Shown: piece after piece, positions 37,893 through 47,081 of the stretch
Layout: each line of letters begins with the position of its first letter
Position numbering within the stretch: the stretch's first letter is position 1
NCBI GenBank assembly: GCA_900467745.1
Contig: UBQW01000024.1
Coordinates: 1 to 64,000 of the forward strand
Reading direction: 5' to 3'
Length of the DNA stretch: 64,000 nucleotides
Source: Hyphomicrobiales bacterium
GTDB taxonomy: Bacteria > Pseudomonadota > Alphaproteobacteria > Rhizobiales > Rhizobiaceae
Notes under the pieces: generated by a model
The model's database searches: none
What the model saw: the letters and a program-made list of their open reading frames with translations, nothing else
What the model was told of the DNA's origin: nothing
Program-made: the position numbers and the translations under genes

Positions 37893-39962
37893 ATGACGGT
37901 TGATTTCGCGCCCTTCATCCCCTGGCCGCTGCTAGCTGGCCTGACCGTCATCGTCGTCGCCATCGCCGCACTCGCCATCTTCAGGGGTGTACGCGGCGCC
38001 TGGATCCGCACCGTCGCGGCGCTGGCGCTTCTGGCAGCGCTCGCCAATCCGCTGCTGATGCAGGAAGACCGCGAGCAGCTCTCGACGGTCGTCCCTGTTA
38101 TCGTCGACCGCAGCCAGAGCCAGCAGACGCCCGAGCGCATCAAGATGACCGACGACGCGCTGGCCGCGCTGAAGGACCGCCTCGCCCGCTTCCCGAATGT
38201 CGAGCCGCGCTATGTCGATGCCACGGAGCCGGAAGATTCCGACGCCCCTTCGACGCGCCTCTTCAACGCGCTGTCTGCCGCCGTCGCCGACGTACCGCCC
38301 GCCCGCATCGGCGGCGCCATCATGCTCACCGACGGCCAGATTCACGACGTGCCCGGCGTCAATCAGGCGCTCGGCTTCGACGCCCCGATCCACGGCCTGA
38401 TCACGGGCAAGGCCAACGAATTCGACCGCCGCATCGAGGTCATCAAGGCGCCCCGCTTCGGCATCGTCAACGAGGAGCAGCAACTGGTGCTGCGCGTCTT
38501 CGACGACGGCCCGAGCCCAGGGGGCACCGCCGACGTGACGGTCAAGCTCAACGGCAACGAGATCGCAACGCTGCAGGCGACACCCGGCCGCGATACGCCC
38601 TTCTCCTTCAAGGTCGAACGCGGCGGCAGCAATGTGCTGGAATTCTCGGTCGCCGCCCTGCCCGGCGAAGTGACGCAAGCCAACAACCGCGCCGTCCACG
38701 TCATCGATGGCATCCGCGAGAACCTGCGCGTGCTGCTCGTCTCCGGCGAGCCGCATGCCGGCGAGCGCGCCTGGCGCAACCTTTTGAAATCCGACGCTTC
38801 CGTCGATCTCGTCCACTTCACCATCCTGCGCCCGCCGGAAAAGCAGGACGGCACGCCGATCAACGAACTGTCGCTGATCGCCTTCCCCACGCGAGAACTC
38901 TTCGTCGACAAGATCAAGGACTTCGACCTGATCATTTTCGACCGCTACCAGCATCGCGGCGTGCTGCCGATCCTCTATTACGATTACATCGCCCAATATG
39001 TCGAAAACGGCGGCGCGCTGCTGATCGCCGCAGGTCCCGAGCATGCTGGCCCGGATTCGATCGCGCTGACGCCGCTGTCCTCGGTTCTCCCCGCCGCCCC
39101 GACCGGCCAGATGGTCGAAAAGGCCTTCTATCCGCGCCTCTCCGACGAGGGCAAGAAACACCCGGTCACCCGCGGTCTCGACGGCTCCAACGACGAGCCG
39201 CCGCATTGGGGCCGCTGGTTCCGCTCGGTCGGCGTCGAGCCGCCGCAGGGCGAGACCGTCATGGTCGGCGCCGACAACAATCCGCTCCTGGTGCTGAACC
39301 GCGCCGGCCAGGGCCGCGTCGCCATGCTCCTGTCCGATCAGGGCTGGCTCTGGGCCCGTGGCTTTGAAGGCGGCGGCCCGCACGTCTCGCTCTATCGCCG
39401 CGTCGCCCACTGGCTGATGAAGGAACCGGCGCTGGAAGAGGAAGCACTAACAGCCCGCGCCTCCGGCCGCACGCTCGAAATCACCCGCCAGACCATCGGC
39501 GACAATCCCGGCCACGCCACCGTGCGTTACCCCTCCGGCAAGACCGAGACGCTGCCGCTCGTCCAGTCCGAGCCCGGCCTCTTCAAGGCCGAGAAGCGCA
39601 TGGACGAAATCGGCCTCTTCGAGATCCGCAACGGCGAGATGAGCACGCTCGTGCATGTCGGCGCCGTCGATGCGCCGGAGTTCAAGGCGATGATCTCGAC
39701 GCCTGACGTGCTGAAGCCAATATCGGACAAGACAAGAGGCCTCGTCGCCCGCGTCTCGGACACCGACGGCAATGTCGAGATCCCGCCGATCCTGCCGGTG
39801 CGCGGCCAAATCCGCGTCGCCGACAACGACCGCATGCAGATCCGCCTGACCAACGAGACCGTGCTGAAGGGCATCAACACGCTGCCGCTCTTCGCGGGCT
39901 TCGCCGGCGTCGGCATCCTGCTGCTCGCCTTCGGCGCCATGTGGTGGCGCGAGGGCCGCTAG
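37893..39962 (+). CDS. Large membrane protein of the MoxR cluster (glutamine amidotransferase-like region), 689 aa
   Basis: Begins 1 bp after the DUF4159 gene. Two N-terminal helices (about 10-55) are followed by a large soluble domain with a VWA-like opening (VVPVIVDRSQSQ, then IMLTDGQIHD) and, from about 280, a segment with a class-I glutamine-amidotransferase-like look (NLRVLLVSGEPHAGERAWRNLL, YIAQYVENGGALLIAAGPEH). A C-terminal helix (LFAGFAGVGILLLAFGAMWW) closes it. No catalytic triad is claimed. Probably a scaffold or sensor of the cluster. Confidence 0.83.
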   Translation: MTVDFAPFIPWPLLAGLTVIVVAIAALAIFRGVRGAWIRTVAALALLAALANPLLMQEDREQLSTVVPVIVDRSQSQQTPERIKMTDDALAALKDRLARFPNVEPRYVDATEPEDSDAPSTRLFNALSAAVADVPPARIGGAIMLTDGQIHDVPGVNQALGFDAPIHGLITGKANEFDRRIEVIKAPRFGIVNEEQQLVLRVFDDGPSPGGTADVTVKLNGNEIATLQATPGRDTPFSFKVERGGSNVLEFSVAALPGEVTQANNRAVHVIDGIRENLRVLLVSGEPHAGERAWRNLLKSDASVDLVHFTILRPPEKQDGTPINELSLIAFPTRELFVDKIKDFDLIIFDRYQHRGVLPILYYDYIAQYVENGGALLIAAGPEHAGPDSIALTPLSSVLPAAPTGQMVEKAFYPRLSDEGKKHPVTRGLDGSNDEPPHWGRWFRSVGVEPPQGETVMVGADNNPLLVLNRAGQGRVAMLLSDQGWLWARGFEGGGPHVSLYRRVAHWLMKEPALEEEALTARASGRTLEITRQTIGDNPGHATVRYPSGKTETLPLVQSEPGLFKAEKRMDEIGLFEIRNGEMSTLVHVGAVDAPEFKAMISTPDVLKPISDKTRGLVARVSDTDGNVEIPPILPVRGQIRVADNDRMQIRLTNETVLKGINTLPLFAGFAGVGILLLAFGAMWWREGR

Positions 39963-39966
39963 AGCA

Positions 39967-40407
39967 ATGCCGCAACTCGAACTGACCGCCACGCCCTCCC
40001 CCGATGACCTCGCGGTCATCGGAGAGACCCTCACAGCCTTCAACCACGCCGACGTTGGCCCGGCCGATCGCCGGACGCTAGCGGTGCTCATCCGCGACGA
40101 GGATGGAACGGTCGTCGGCGGCCTCTCCGGCTACACCGCCTGGGGCTGGCTCTTCACCCAGCTGCTCTTCGTCCCCGAAAACCAGCGCGGCATCGGCCTC
40201 GCCGGCCGGCTTCTGACAATGGCCGAACAGGAAGCCGCAAGTCGTGGCTGCCACGGCGCCTGGATCGACACCTTCAGCCCAACGGCGCTCAAGGCCTATC
40301 TGAAACAGGGATACGAGATCTTCGGCGAACTGCCGGAATTCCCGAAGGGCCGCACGCGGACGTTTCTGCGCAAGGCGCTGACGCCTTCAGATACTCGCGC
40401 CGTATAG
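39967..40407 (+). CDS. GNAT family N-acetyltransferase, 146 aa
   Basis: Predicted acetyl-CoA-dependent acetyltransferase: GGLSGYTAWGWLFTQLLFVPENQRGIGLAGRLLTMAEQEAASRGC shows the NQRGIGLAGRLL cofactor loop, followed by a helix and KAYLKQGYEIFGEL. Starts 4 bp after the end of the MoxR cluster and is probably read through from it. The substrate is unknown. Confidence 0.86.
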   Translation: MPQLELTATPSPDDLAVIGETLTAFNHADVGPADRRTLAVLIRDEDGTVVGGLSGYTAWGWLFTQLLFVPENQRGIGLAGRLLTMAEQEAASRGCHGAWIDTFSPTALKAYLKQGYEIFGELPEFPKGRTRTFLRKALTPSDTRAV

Positions 40408-40425
40408 CGGATACCGTCACCCGCC

Positions 40426-40824
40426 TCAGAGATGAGCGATCTTCGCCTCGACCTCGGTCAGTCGCGACTGAACCTCTTCCGCGATGCGAGAGGCATGCGA
40501 TGCATCGCGCAAGGCTGTCAGCACCTCGTTATACTGCCCTACCACATCGATCTGGGTCCGCTTGAGGTCGTTCACGCGGTCGTCAAGCAGCCGTTCGGTC
40601 TCCTCAAGCCGAGCCGAGATCGCCTCCAGCCGCCCTGAAGTCTCGCTGTGATGCCGGAGCGCAAGTTCGTGCAGGCTGTTCATTTTGCGGTTGAGCTTGG
40701 AGATCTCGGTCTCGACCGTGCTGAACTTGTCGATAGCGGCTTCGACCATGCCCAAGGTCCGTTTCTGACCATTGAACATGGCTTCCATGATTGCCAGCAT
40801 TTTTGCCGTCTCGCTATCGGTCAC
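40426..40824 (-). CDS. Coiled-coil protein of unknown function, 132 aa
   Basis: I recognise no family. Nearly the whole chain is predicted helix with heptad-like spacing of Leu/Ile/Met (FSTVETEISKLNRKMNSLHEL, then LEAISARLEETERLLDDRVNDLKRT). No membrane segment or signal. GTG start at 40824 with an AAGGA site; ATG eight codons later is possible. It stands between the GNAT gene (convergent) and an MFS gene on the same strand. Confidence 0.68.
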   Translation of the reverse strand: MTDSETAKMLAIMEAMFNGQKRTLGMVEAAIDKFSTVETEISKLNRKMNSLHELALRHHSETSGRLEAISARLEETERLLDDRVNDLKRTQIDVVGQYNEVLTALRDASHASRIAEEVQSRLTEVEAKIAHL

Positions 40825-40891
40825 GCGCGTCGATCCTTCTGCCTTATTTCAATATGGCATTGCGGCATGCAAAGAACAAGAAAGCGCCCCC

Positions 40892-42205
40892 TCAGGCGAT
40901 CGATGCCTGCCGCGTCTCCGAATCGATCGCCACCGCCGCCAGCGCCGAGATGACGAGGAAGCCGGCGAAGAGGCCGATCGCAACGCCGAGCCCTTCGGAA
41001 ACGACAAGCGCCATCAGCGACGGTGCGAGCAGTCCGCCAAGCCGCGCGACCGCGCCCGCCGTGCCCATGCCGGTCGCCCGTACCGCGGTCGGATAGAGTT
41101 CCGGCGTATAGGCGTAGAGCGCGCCCCATGTCCCGAGCAGCGCGAAGCTCATGATCAGCAGCGACGCCCCGACCATGATATCGACGCTGGAGACGACGAA
41201 GAGCAGGCAGCCCGCCGCCGATAGAAGGCAAAAGCCGATCAGCGTGGGCTTGCGGCCCCAGGCCTCGACGCCATAGGCGGCGAGCGCATAGCCGGGGATC
41301 TGTGCCAGCGCCACGAAAACCAGGAAGCCGTAACCCCGGACGAAACCGAAGCCATCGCCCGCAAGCTTCGCCGGCATCCAGGTAAAGACGCCGTAATACG
41401 AGACCGACACCAGGAACCAGATCGCCAGGATCATGACAGTGCGGCGGCGAAGCGCGCCCGAAAACACGCCTTCGGAAGCCGCATGCGCCGGCGAGACCAG
41501 CTCGTCGTCGGTACCAAGTGCCGGCTTACCATTGGCCACAAGGACCCGGTTGATCGTCGTCTTCGCCTCTTCGCCGCGACCGCCGCGCAAGAGATAGAGC
41601 GGCGATTCCGGCACGAAGAAACGTAGGCCGAGCCCGAGGATGGCAGGCACCGCCGTCACCGCGAAAATGTAGCGCCACGCGTCCTGAACGCCCGCGACAC
41701 TCGCCGCCCATGCCGCAAGCGCCACGATCAGCGTCCCGATCGCCCAGAAACCCTCCAGCGCCACCAGCCAACGGCCACGGCTTTTCGACGGCAGGAACTC
41801 CGCCATCATCGCATAATCGACCGGCAGCGTGCCACCGACGGCGATGCCGGTCAGAAAGCGCAGGACAAGCAGGATGGTGAAACTCGGCGCGAAAACCGAC
41901 AACGCCCCGAACACCGCATCGCAGGCGACCGTGAGCAGCAGCACATTGCGCCGCCCGACCTTGTCGGCCAGCCGGCCGAAGGCGTAGGCGCCGATCAGCA
42001 TGCCCAGGAAGAACAGCGTGCCAGTCTGCAGCGCCTGCGGCACTGTCAACCCGAAGCTCGCGGCGATCGAGGCGGCGGTGAAGCCGACCGCCAGCACCTG
42101 CATCGCATCCGCCGTCCAGACGAGACCGAAAATGCCTAGAAGCCGCCGCTGAAACGGTCCGGTCCCCGCGCGATCCAGCGCCTCGTCGATTGAAATGCGC
42201 GCCAT
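40892..42205 (-). CDS. MFS transporter (AAHS/sugar-porter-like), 437 aa
   Basis: Twelve-helix inner-membrane transporter. The N-terminus ISIDEALDRAGTGPFQRRLLGIFGLVWTADAMQVLAVGF and the loop motifs GRLADKVGRRNVLL and RFLTGIAVGGTLPVDYAMMAEFLPSKSRG fit the metabolite/aromatic acid or sugar-porter groups of the MFS. A symmetric WGRKPTL-type loop lies in the second half. No substrate gene nearby helps; the gene is alone on its strand. Confidence 0.87.
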   Translation of the reverse strand: MARISIDEALDRAGTGPFQRRLLGIFGLVWTADAMQVLAVGFTAASIAASFGLTVPQALQTGTLFFLGMLIGAYAFGRLADKVGRRNVLLLTVACDAVFGALSVFAPSFTILLVLRFLTGIAVGGTLPVDYAMMAEFLPSKSRGRWLVALEGFWAIGTLIVALAAWAASVAGVQDAWRYIFAVTAVPAILGLGLRFFVPESPLYLLRGGRGEEAKTTINRVLVANGKPALGTDDELVSPAHAASEGVFSGALRRRTVMILAIWFLVSVSYYGVFTWMPAKLAGDGFGFVRGYGFLVFVALAQIPGYALAAYGVEAWGRKPTLIGFCLLSAAGCLLFVVSSVDIMVGASLLIMSFALLGTWGALYAYTPELYPTAVRATGMGTAGAVARLGGLLAPSLMALVVSEGLGVAIGLFAGFLVISALAAVAIDSETRQASIA

Positions 42206-42278
42206 GCCTTCTCCCCCTCAAGCATCTGAAAGACCACCAAAACCGGCGACCCTAAGATAGCTCAATAGAACAGATGGC

Positions 42279-42779
42279 CTATTTGCGCCAGCCGATTAAG
42301 CCCTTCAGCCGGCCATGCACGTCCTCGCCGAGCGGCACGACAAGCACACGGCCCGGATCGACCGGTCCCGGGAAGGTCAGCGCGTTATAGGCGACCTTCT
42401 CGAAGCCGAGCGGCCCGTAATAGGGCGGATCGCCGACGAGGATGACGGCCTCGGAGCCCTTGCGCTTGGCCGCTTCCACCGCGATCCGCACCAGTTCCCT
42501 GCCGATGCCGCGGTTCTTGTGCGAGGGGCGAACGGCAAGCGGCCCGAGCAGATGGCCGGGCACATCGCCGGCCATGACGGGTGTCATCCGGACGGATGCG
42601 ATCGTCTCGCCGTCATCGGCGCAGATGAAGGAGAGCGACAGATCATGCGGCCCCTGCTCGCGAATACGCGCGGCGGCACGGGTGTGCCGACCTGGGCCGA
42701 ATGCTTCTTCGTTGATGTGTTCGATAGCGGCGTCGTGCGACGCGTCCTCAGTGAGGTAGACCAGATCGTGCTTGTGCAT
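42279..42779 (-). CDS. GNAT family N-acetyltransferase, 166 aa
   Basis: Acetyltransferase of the YhbS-like type: HLLGPLAVRPSHKNRGIGRELVRIAVEAAKRKG gives the cofactor loop RPSHKNRGIGREL, followed by VGDPPYYGPLGFEKV, the last strand. The start MHKHDLVYLTEDA at 42779 is preferred; a longer frame adds a Cys/Phe-rich stretch that is less plausible. The substrate is unknown. Confidence 0.85.
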   Translation of the reverse strand: MHKHDLVYLTEDASHDAAIEHINEEAFGPGRHTRAAARIREQGPHDLSLSFICADDGETIASVRMTPVMAGDVPGHLLGPLAVRPSHKNRGIGRELVRIAVEAAKRKGSEAVILVGDPPYYGPLGFEKVAYNALTFPGPVDPGRVLVVPLGEDVHGRLKGLIGWRK

Positions 42780-42966
42780 GAAGAGACAGAAACCGGATAG
42801 ACAAAATGATGGGTTCTCGAACACGCCCTTGGGCGTTCGGGAGCATCAGCGTCGTCGCAGGGTTCTGGATGCGGACATCAAATCGGGTTCCTGAAATCGT
42901 GGAAAGGCCGATAGCAGGAAAAAAATCGGTCGTCTATGGGAAAAGATTGCCGCCCCCGAATGAAAC

Positions 42967-43893
42967 TCAGACGATTTCACCGAGGTGATGGCGCACCCAC
43001 TTCGCCTCCTCCGATGCGGTCCGCCCGAAATGGCGCTTGAAGTCGCGGCTGAACTGCGCAGGGCTGGCATAGCCGACCGAAGCCGCAATCTCCGCGATCG
43101 TGCTGCTGTGGCGGGCGATCATCAGCCGCGCCTCATGAAGCCGCATCGCCTTCACATATTGCATCGGGCTGCTGCCTGTCAGCTCCTTGAAGCGGAGGTG
43201 GTAGGAGGGAACGCTCATCCCGACCTGCCTGGCCAGATCGGCGATCGATATCTCCGCGCCGTAATTCTCCCGCAGCCAGCCCAGGCTCTGCACCACTTTG
43301 CCGGACGCGCCCTGGCGTTTAAGGGCCGCAACCATCGCCGCACCTTGCGGCCCGATCAGCACACGATAATGCAACTCCCGCAAAAGTCCCTCGCCGAGAA
43401 CCGCCACATCGGTGGGTTTTCTGAGTGCCGTCAGAAGACGCAGCAACACGTCCTCGATATCGTCTGACATCCTGCTCGACACGAGACCGCGCGGCTTATC
43501 ATCCGCCAATCCACCATGCGTCTCGAGCTGCATGGCGATCTCGGCCGCCATCTGCATGTCGAAATCAACATAGACGGCAAGCAGCGGGCGCTCGGGGCTC
43601 GCGATCGATCGCATTCGGAAGGGCACGGGAACCGACACCGCTAGATAGTGGTCCTCGTCGTAGAGATAGATTTCCCCCTCAAGCATGCCCTGCTTGCTTC
43701 CCTGAAGCACGAAAACGGCACCCGGCTTGTAGAGGACGGGGATGTCGTGAAGCACTGCCTCCGTCCGCAGCAGGCGCACCGAAGACAGCGCTGTCAGGTT
43801 ATACCCCTGCACGGGAGCAAGCGCCCCGGCAAGCTCCACCAGCCTGCGGCGCGCCGAGCCGACATGGTCCACCTTGATAGGATTTGGCAACAT
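42967..43893 (-). CDS. AraC family transcription regulator, 308 aa
   Basis: Has the AraC-type N-terminal cupin-like region (LRTEAVLHDIPVLYKPGAVFVLQGSKQGML, with residues around 60-110) and two helix-turn-helix motifs in the C-terminal 95 residues (ISIADLARQVGMSVPSYHLRFKELTGSSPMQYVKAMRLHEAR, then TIAEIAASVGYASPAQFSRDFKRHFG). The gene is divergent from an SDR gene with 80 bp between starts; this layout suggests it controls that gene. Confidence 0.9.
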   Translation of the reverse strand: MLPNPIKVDHVGSARRRLVELAGALAPVQGYNLTALSSVRLLRTEAVLHDIPVLYKPGAVFVLQGSKQGMLEGEIYLYDEDHYLAVSVPVPFRMRSIASPERPLLAVYVDFDMQMAAEIAMQLETHGGLADDKPRGLVSSRMSDDIEDVLLRLLTALRKPTDVAVLGEGLLRELHYRVLIGPQGAAMVAALKRQGASGKVVQSLGWLRENYGAEISIADLARQVGMSVPSYHLRFKELTGSSPMQYVKAMRLHEARLMIARHSSTIAEIAASVGYASPAQFSRDFKRHFGRTASEEAKWVRHHLGEIV

Positions 43894-43973
43894 ACTCAGA
43901 CAATCCGCAATCGAAACAGCCAGCTTCCAAGAGTATTTATCAATCCGCTCAATATCAAGGAGACCTGTTGATC

Positions 43974-44801
43974 ATGTCACGCAAAACCATCTTCATCACC
44001 GGCGCCAATTCCGGCTTCGGCCTCGCCATTGCTGCTCGCGCCGTGAAAATGGGCCACAAGGTCATCGGTACCGTCCGCTCCGAGGCCTCGCGCCAATCCC
44101 TGGCCGAAGCGCTGCCCGGCGTCATCACCACCCTTTGCGACGTCACCGATTTCGACCGCATCCCCGATGTTGTGGAAAAGGCCGAAGACGAACACGGCCC
44201 GATCGATGTCCTCATCAACAACGCCGGCTATGGCCACGAGGGCGTGCTTGAGGAATCGCCGCTCGAAGAGATGCGCCGCCAGTTCGACGTCAACGTCTTC
44301 GGCGCCGTCGCGGTCGCCAAGGCCTTCCTTCCGCGCTTTCGCCAGCGCCGAAAGGGCTTTATCGTCAATGTCACCTCGATGGGCGGCATGATCACCATGC
44401 CCGGCATCGCCTACTACTGCGGTAGCAAGTTCGCGCTGCAGGGCATATCGGCGGTGATGCGCGCCGAGATGGCGCCCTTCGGCGTGCATGTCACAGCCCT
44501 TTGCCCCGGCTCGTTCAGAACTGACTGGGCCGGACGCTCCATGGTCAGGACGGAAAGGTCCATCGCCGACTACGACGCCATCTTCGACCCGATCCGCACC
44601 GCCCGGCAGGAAAAAAGCGGCAAGCAACTGGGCGACCCCGACAAGCTCGCCGCAGCCGTTCTCACTCTGATCGAGGCCGACGCACCGCCGCCGCAACTGC
44701 TGCTCGGCAGCGATGCCCTGAAGCTCGTGTCGGAGCGCGTTCGTGAGCTGCAGCAGGAGATCGAGGATTGGAAGGCCCTGACCATCTCGACGGATGGCTG
44801 A
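43974..44801 (+). CDS. SDR family oxidoreductase, 275 aa
   Basis: NAD(P)-dependent short-chain dehydrogenase. Cofactor motif ITGANSGFG near residues 8-16, NNAGYG, catalytic Ser in VTSMGG and the YxxxK pair in YYCGSKFAL. The start at 43974 has an AAGGAG ribosome site; the longer frame has none. It faces the AraC-type regulator gene across an 80-bp gap. The substrate is unknown. Confidence 0.9.
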   Translation: MSRKTIFITGANSGFGLAIAARAVKMGHKVIGTVRSEASRQSLAEALPGVITTLCDVTDFDRIPDVVEKAEDEHGPIDVLINNAGYGHEGVLEESPLEEMRRQFDVNVFGAVAVAKAFLPRFRQRRKGFIVNVTSMGGMITMPGIAYYCGSKFALQGISAVMRAEMAPFGVHVTALCPGSFRTDWAGRSMVRTERSIADYDAIFDPIRTARQEKSGKQLGDPDKLAAAVLTLIEADAPPPQLLLGSDALKLVSERVRELQQEIEDWKALTISTDG

Positions 44802-44875
44802 TCGCGTTTTGAACCTGCCAATAGCGACCGGCCCGCTCTATGTTGCGCTCGACAAAGGGCCGAGGGCGGGCACTA

Positions 44876-45979
44876 TCATCCCCTCGGCCAGCGCTCGACC
44901 GTCTGGCCGCCGAACAGTCGGCTGGTCGGCATCTGGAAGATGAAATAGGGGTTGAGCAGCGGCAGCGCGCTTGCCTGCTCCAGCCGTTCCAGCATCGCCT
45001 CATCGAGCACAACATCGAGCGATGCTATGTTCTGTTGCAGCTGCTCCACCCGGCTGGCGCCGATCAGCACCGACGAAACGCCGGCGCGCCGCGCCACCCA
45101 GGCGAGCGCCACCTCGGCCGCCGACCGGCCGATCTTGGCCGCGACAGAGGTCACCACATCGACCACATCGAAATTGCGCTCGGTAAACAGCATGCCGCCG
45201 AAAGGATTGTCGCCGTTCAGCCGGCCGTTGCTGCCGCTCTCCGATGTCTCCGAGGTCTTGTCCGGCAAGGCCGTGGCTCGCCCGGCCTCGGCCAGCATCT
45301 CGCGGCCGTATTTGCCGGTCAAAAGACCCGCCGCAAGCGGGCTCCAGGGCACCATGCCAAGCCCGAATTCGGCGCCCGCAGGCATCAGGTCGAGCTCGAC
45401 GCCGCGATCGATCAGCGAATAGGCATATTGCAGGCCGATCGGCTTCGGCAGCCCATGCGCCTCGGCAAGCGTTGCGATCCGCGCCACATACCATGCCGGC
45501 GTGTTGGAAAAGCCGTAATGCAGGATCTTTCCGGCCCGCACGGCATCGGCAAGCGTCTGCAACACTTCATCGGCCGGCGTCGTCTGGTCCCACACATGCA
45601 TCCAGTACATGTCGATATAGTCGGTACGCAGCCGCTTCAGCGAGCCCTCGATGCCGAGGCGGATGTTCTTCGCCCCGTTGCCGCCCCAGAGCGGCGTGCC
45701 CGCGCCACGCGGAAATCCCGACTTGGTCGCCACCACCAGCCGGTCGCGCTGCCCGCTGTCGGAGAGAAACGCGCCGAGCATCTCCTCGCTGCGGCCGGCC
45801 GAATAGATATCCGCCGTGTCGATGAAATTGCCGCCGGCATCGACATAGGCGTCGAACAGCGCCCGCGAGGTCTGCTCGTTGGCGCCCCATCGCCCGGCGC
45901 CGAAGGTCATGGTGCCAAGCGCCAGCGGGCTGACGATCAGTCCCGAGCGTCCGAGGGTGCGATAGCTGGTAAGGTCCAT
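44876..45979 (-). CDS. Aldo/keto reductase, 367 aa
   Basis: NAD(P)H-dependent reductase with a TIM-barrel fold. It has TLGRSGLIVSPLALGTMTFG at the N-terminus, Asp and Tyr in FIDTADIYSAGRSEEMLG, Lys in VVATKSG, and His in DYIDMYWMH, which together form the catalytic tetrad. The long form (about 350 aa) matches AKR members often linked to xenobiotic or sugar reduction. Divergent from the LysR gene (95-bp gap), so control by it is plausible. Confidence 0.9.
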   Translation of the reverse strand: MDLTSYRTLGRSGLIVSPLALGTMTFGAGRWGANEQTSRALFDAYVDAGGNFIDTADIYSAGRSEEMLGAFLSDSGQRDRLVVATKSGFPRGAGTPLWGGNGAKNIRLGIEGSLKRLRTDYIDMYWMHVWDQTTPADEVLQTLADAVRAGKILHYGFSNTPAWYVARIATLAEAHGLPKPIGLQYAYSLIDRGVELDLMPAGAEFGLGMVPWSPLAAGLLTGKYGREMLAEAGRATALPDKTSETSESGSNGRLNGDNPFGGMLFTERNFDVVDVVTSVAAKIGRSAAEVALAWVARRAGVSSVLIGASRVEQLQQNIASLDVVLDEAMLERLEQASALPLLNPYFIFQMPTSRLFGGQTVERWPRG

Positions 45980-46074
45980 ATCCGTGCTCCTTGTTCACAC
46001 CCCACCATTTAGGCCGGCGGACCCCACAGGATTAGCGGTTGCCCATCGCATGAACTTGTGAGCAGAATGCAGCA

Positions 46075-46965
46075 ATGGAACGCGGAACGCTCAACGATCT
46101 CCTCGCCTTCGCCGCCATCGCCCGCGAGCGCAGCTTTACCCGCGCTGCCGCCGTCCTCGGCATGTCGCCCTCGGCGCTCAGCCACGCGATGCGCGGTCTG
46201 GAGGAGAGATTGGGCGTCCGTCTGCTTGCCCGCACCACCCGCAGCGTCGCGCCCACCGAGGCTGGCGAGCGGCTTCTGCAATCGCTCAACCCGGCGCTCT
46301 CGGATATCGAAGGCGGCCTCGAAGCGCTGGCCGAATGGCGCGACAACCCCTCCGGCACGGTCCGCATCACCACCTTCGCCTATGCCGCCAGAATGGTGCT
46401 GGTGCCGAAACTCCCCGCATTCCTGCTCGTCCATCCCGATATCAACGTCGAGGTGATCATCCAGGACGGGCTGACCGATATCGTCGCCTCAGGCTTCGAC
46501 GCCGGCATCCGCCTCGGCGAGACGGTGGACAAGGACATGATCGCGGTGCGCGTCGGACCGGAACTGCGCACCGTCGTCGTCGGCACGCCTTCCTACTTCG
46601 CCCGCATCCCGCCGCCGGAAACGCCCTACGATCTCGAGCGCCACGCCTGCATCGGCTACCGCCTGACAACCTCGGGCGGACTGCTTCCCTGGGAGTTCGA
46701 AAAGGACGGCAAGGAGATCAAGATCCGCACCAGCGGCCCGCTTATCGTCAATGATGGCGAGCTTCCGGCAGCTGCCGTGCGTGCCGGCGTCGGGCTCGGC
46801 TATATGATGGAGCACGACGTGGCCGACGAGATCGCCTCTGGCGCGCTGGTGCAGGTGCTCGACGACTGGTGCCCGCCCTTCCCCGGCTTTCACCTCTACC
46901 ACCCGAGCCGCCGTCAATCGCCGCCGGCGCTTCGCGCGCTGATCGCCGCCTTGAGCGTCAAGTAG
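46075..46965 (+). CDS. LysR family transcription regulator, 296 aa
   Basis: The N-terminal winged helix-turn-helix is intact (LNDLLAFAAIARERSFTRAAAVLGMSPSALSHAMRGLEERLGVRLLARTTRSVAPTEAG). The C-terminal co-inducer-binding domain covers about 90-290. The length is typical. Divergent from the aldo/keto reductase gene and followed at 117 bp by a glutathione transferase gene, both candidate targets. The inducer is unknown. Confidence 0.92.
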   Translation: MERGTLNDLLAFAAIARERSFTRAAAVLGMSPSALSHAMRGLEERLGVRLLARTTRSVAPTEAGERLLQSLNPALSDIEGGLEALAEWRDNPSGTVRITTFAYAARMVLVPKLPAFLLVHPDINVEVIIQDGLTDIVASGFDAGIRLGETVDKDMIAVRVGPELRTVVVGTPSYFARIPPPETPYDLERHACIGYRLTTSGGLLPWEFEKDGKEIKIRTSGPLIVNDGELPAAAVRAGVGLGYMMEHDVADEIASGALVQVLDDWCPPFPGFHLYHPSRRQSPPALRALIAALSVK

Positions 46966-47081
46966 CAATCGCACTGCCGCGCGCAATCAGCGCGTGACGC
47001 ACTGTTCAATCATTGCCCCACTGCAAAATCCGCCCAAGCGCGATATCTAACGGGCAACGAAAGATCGAAGGAGTAGACACC

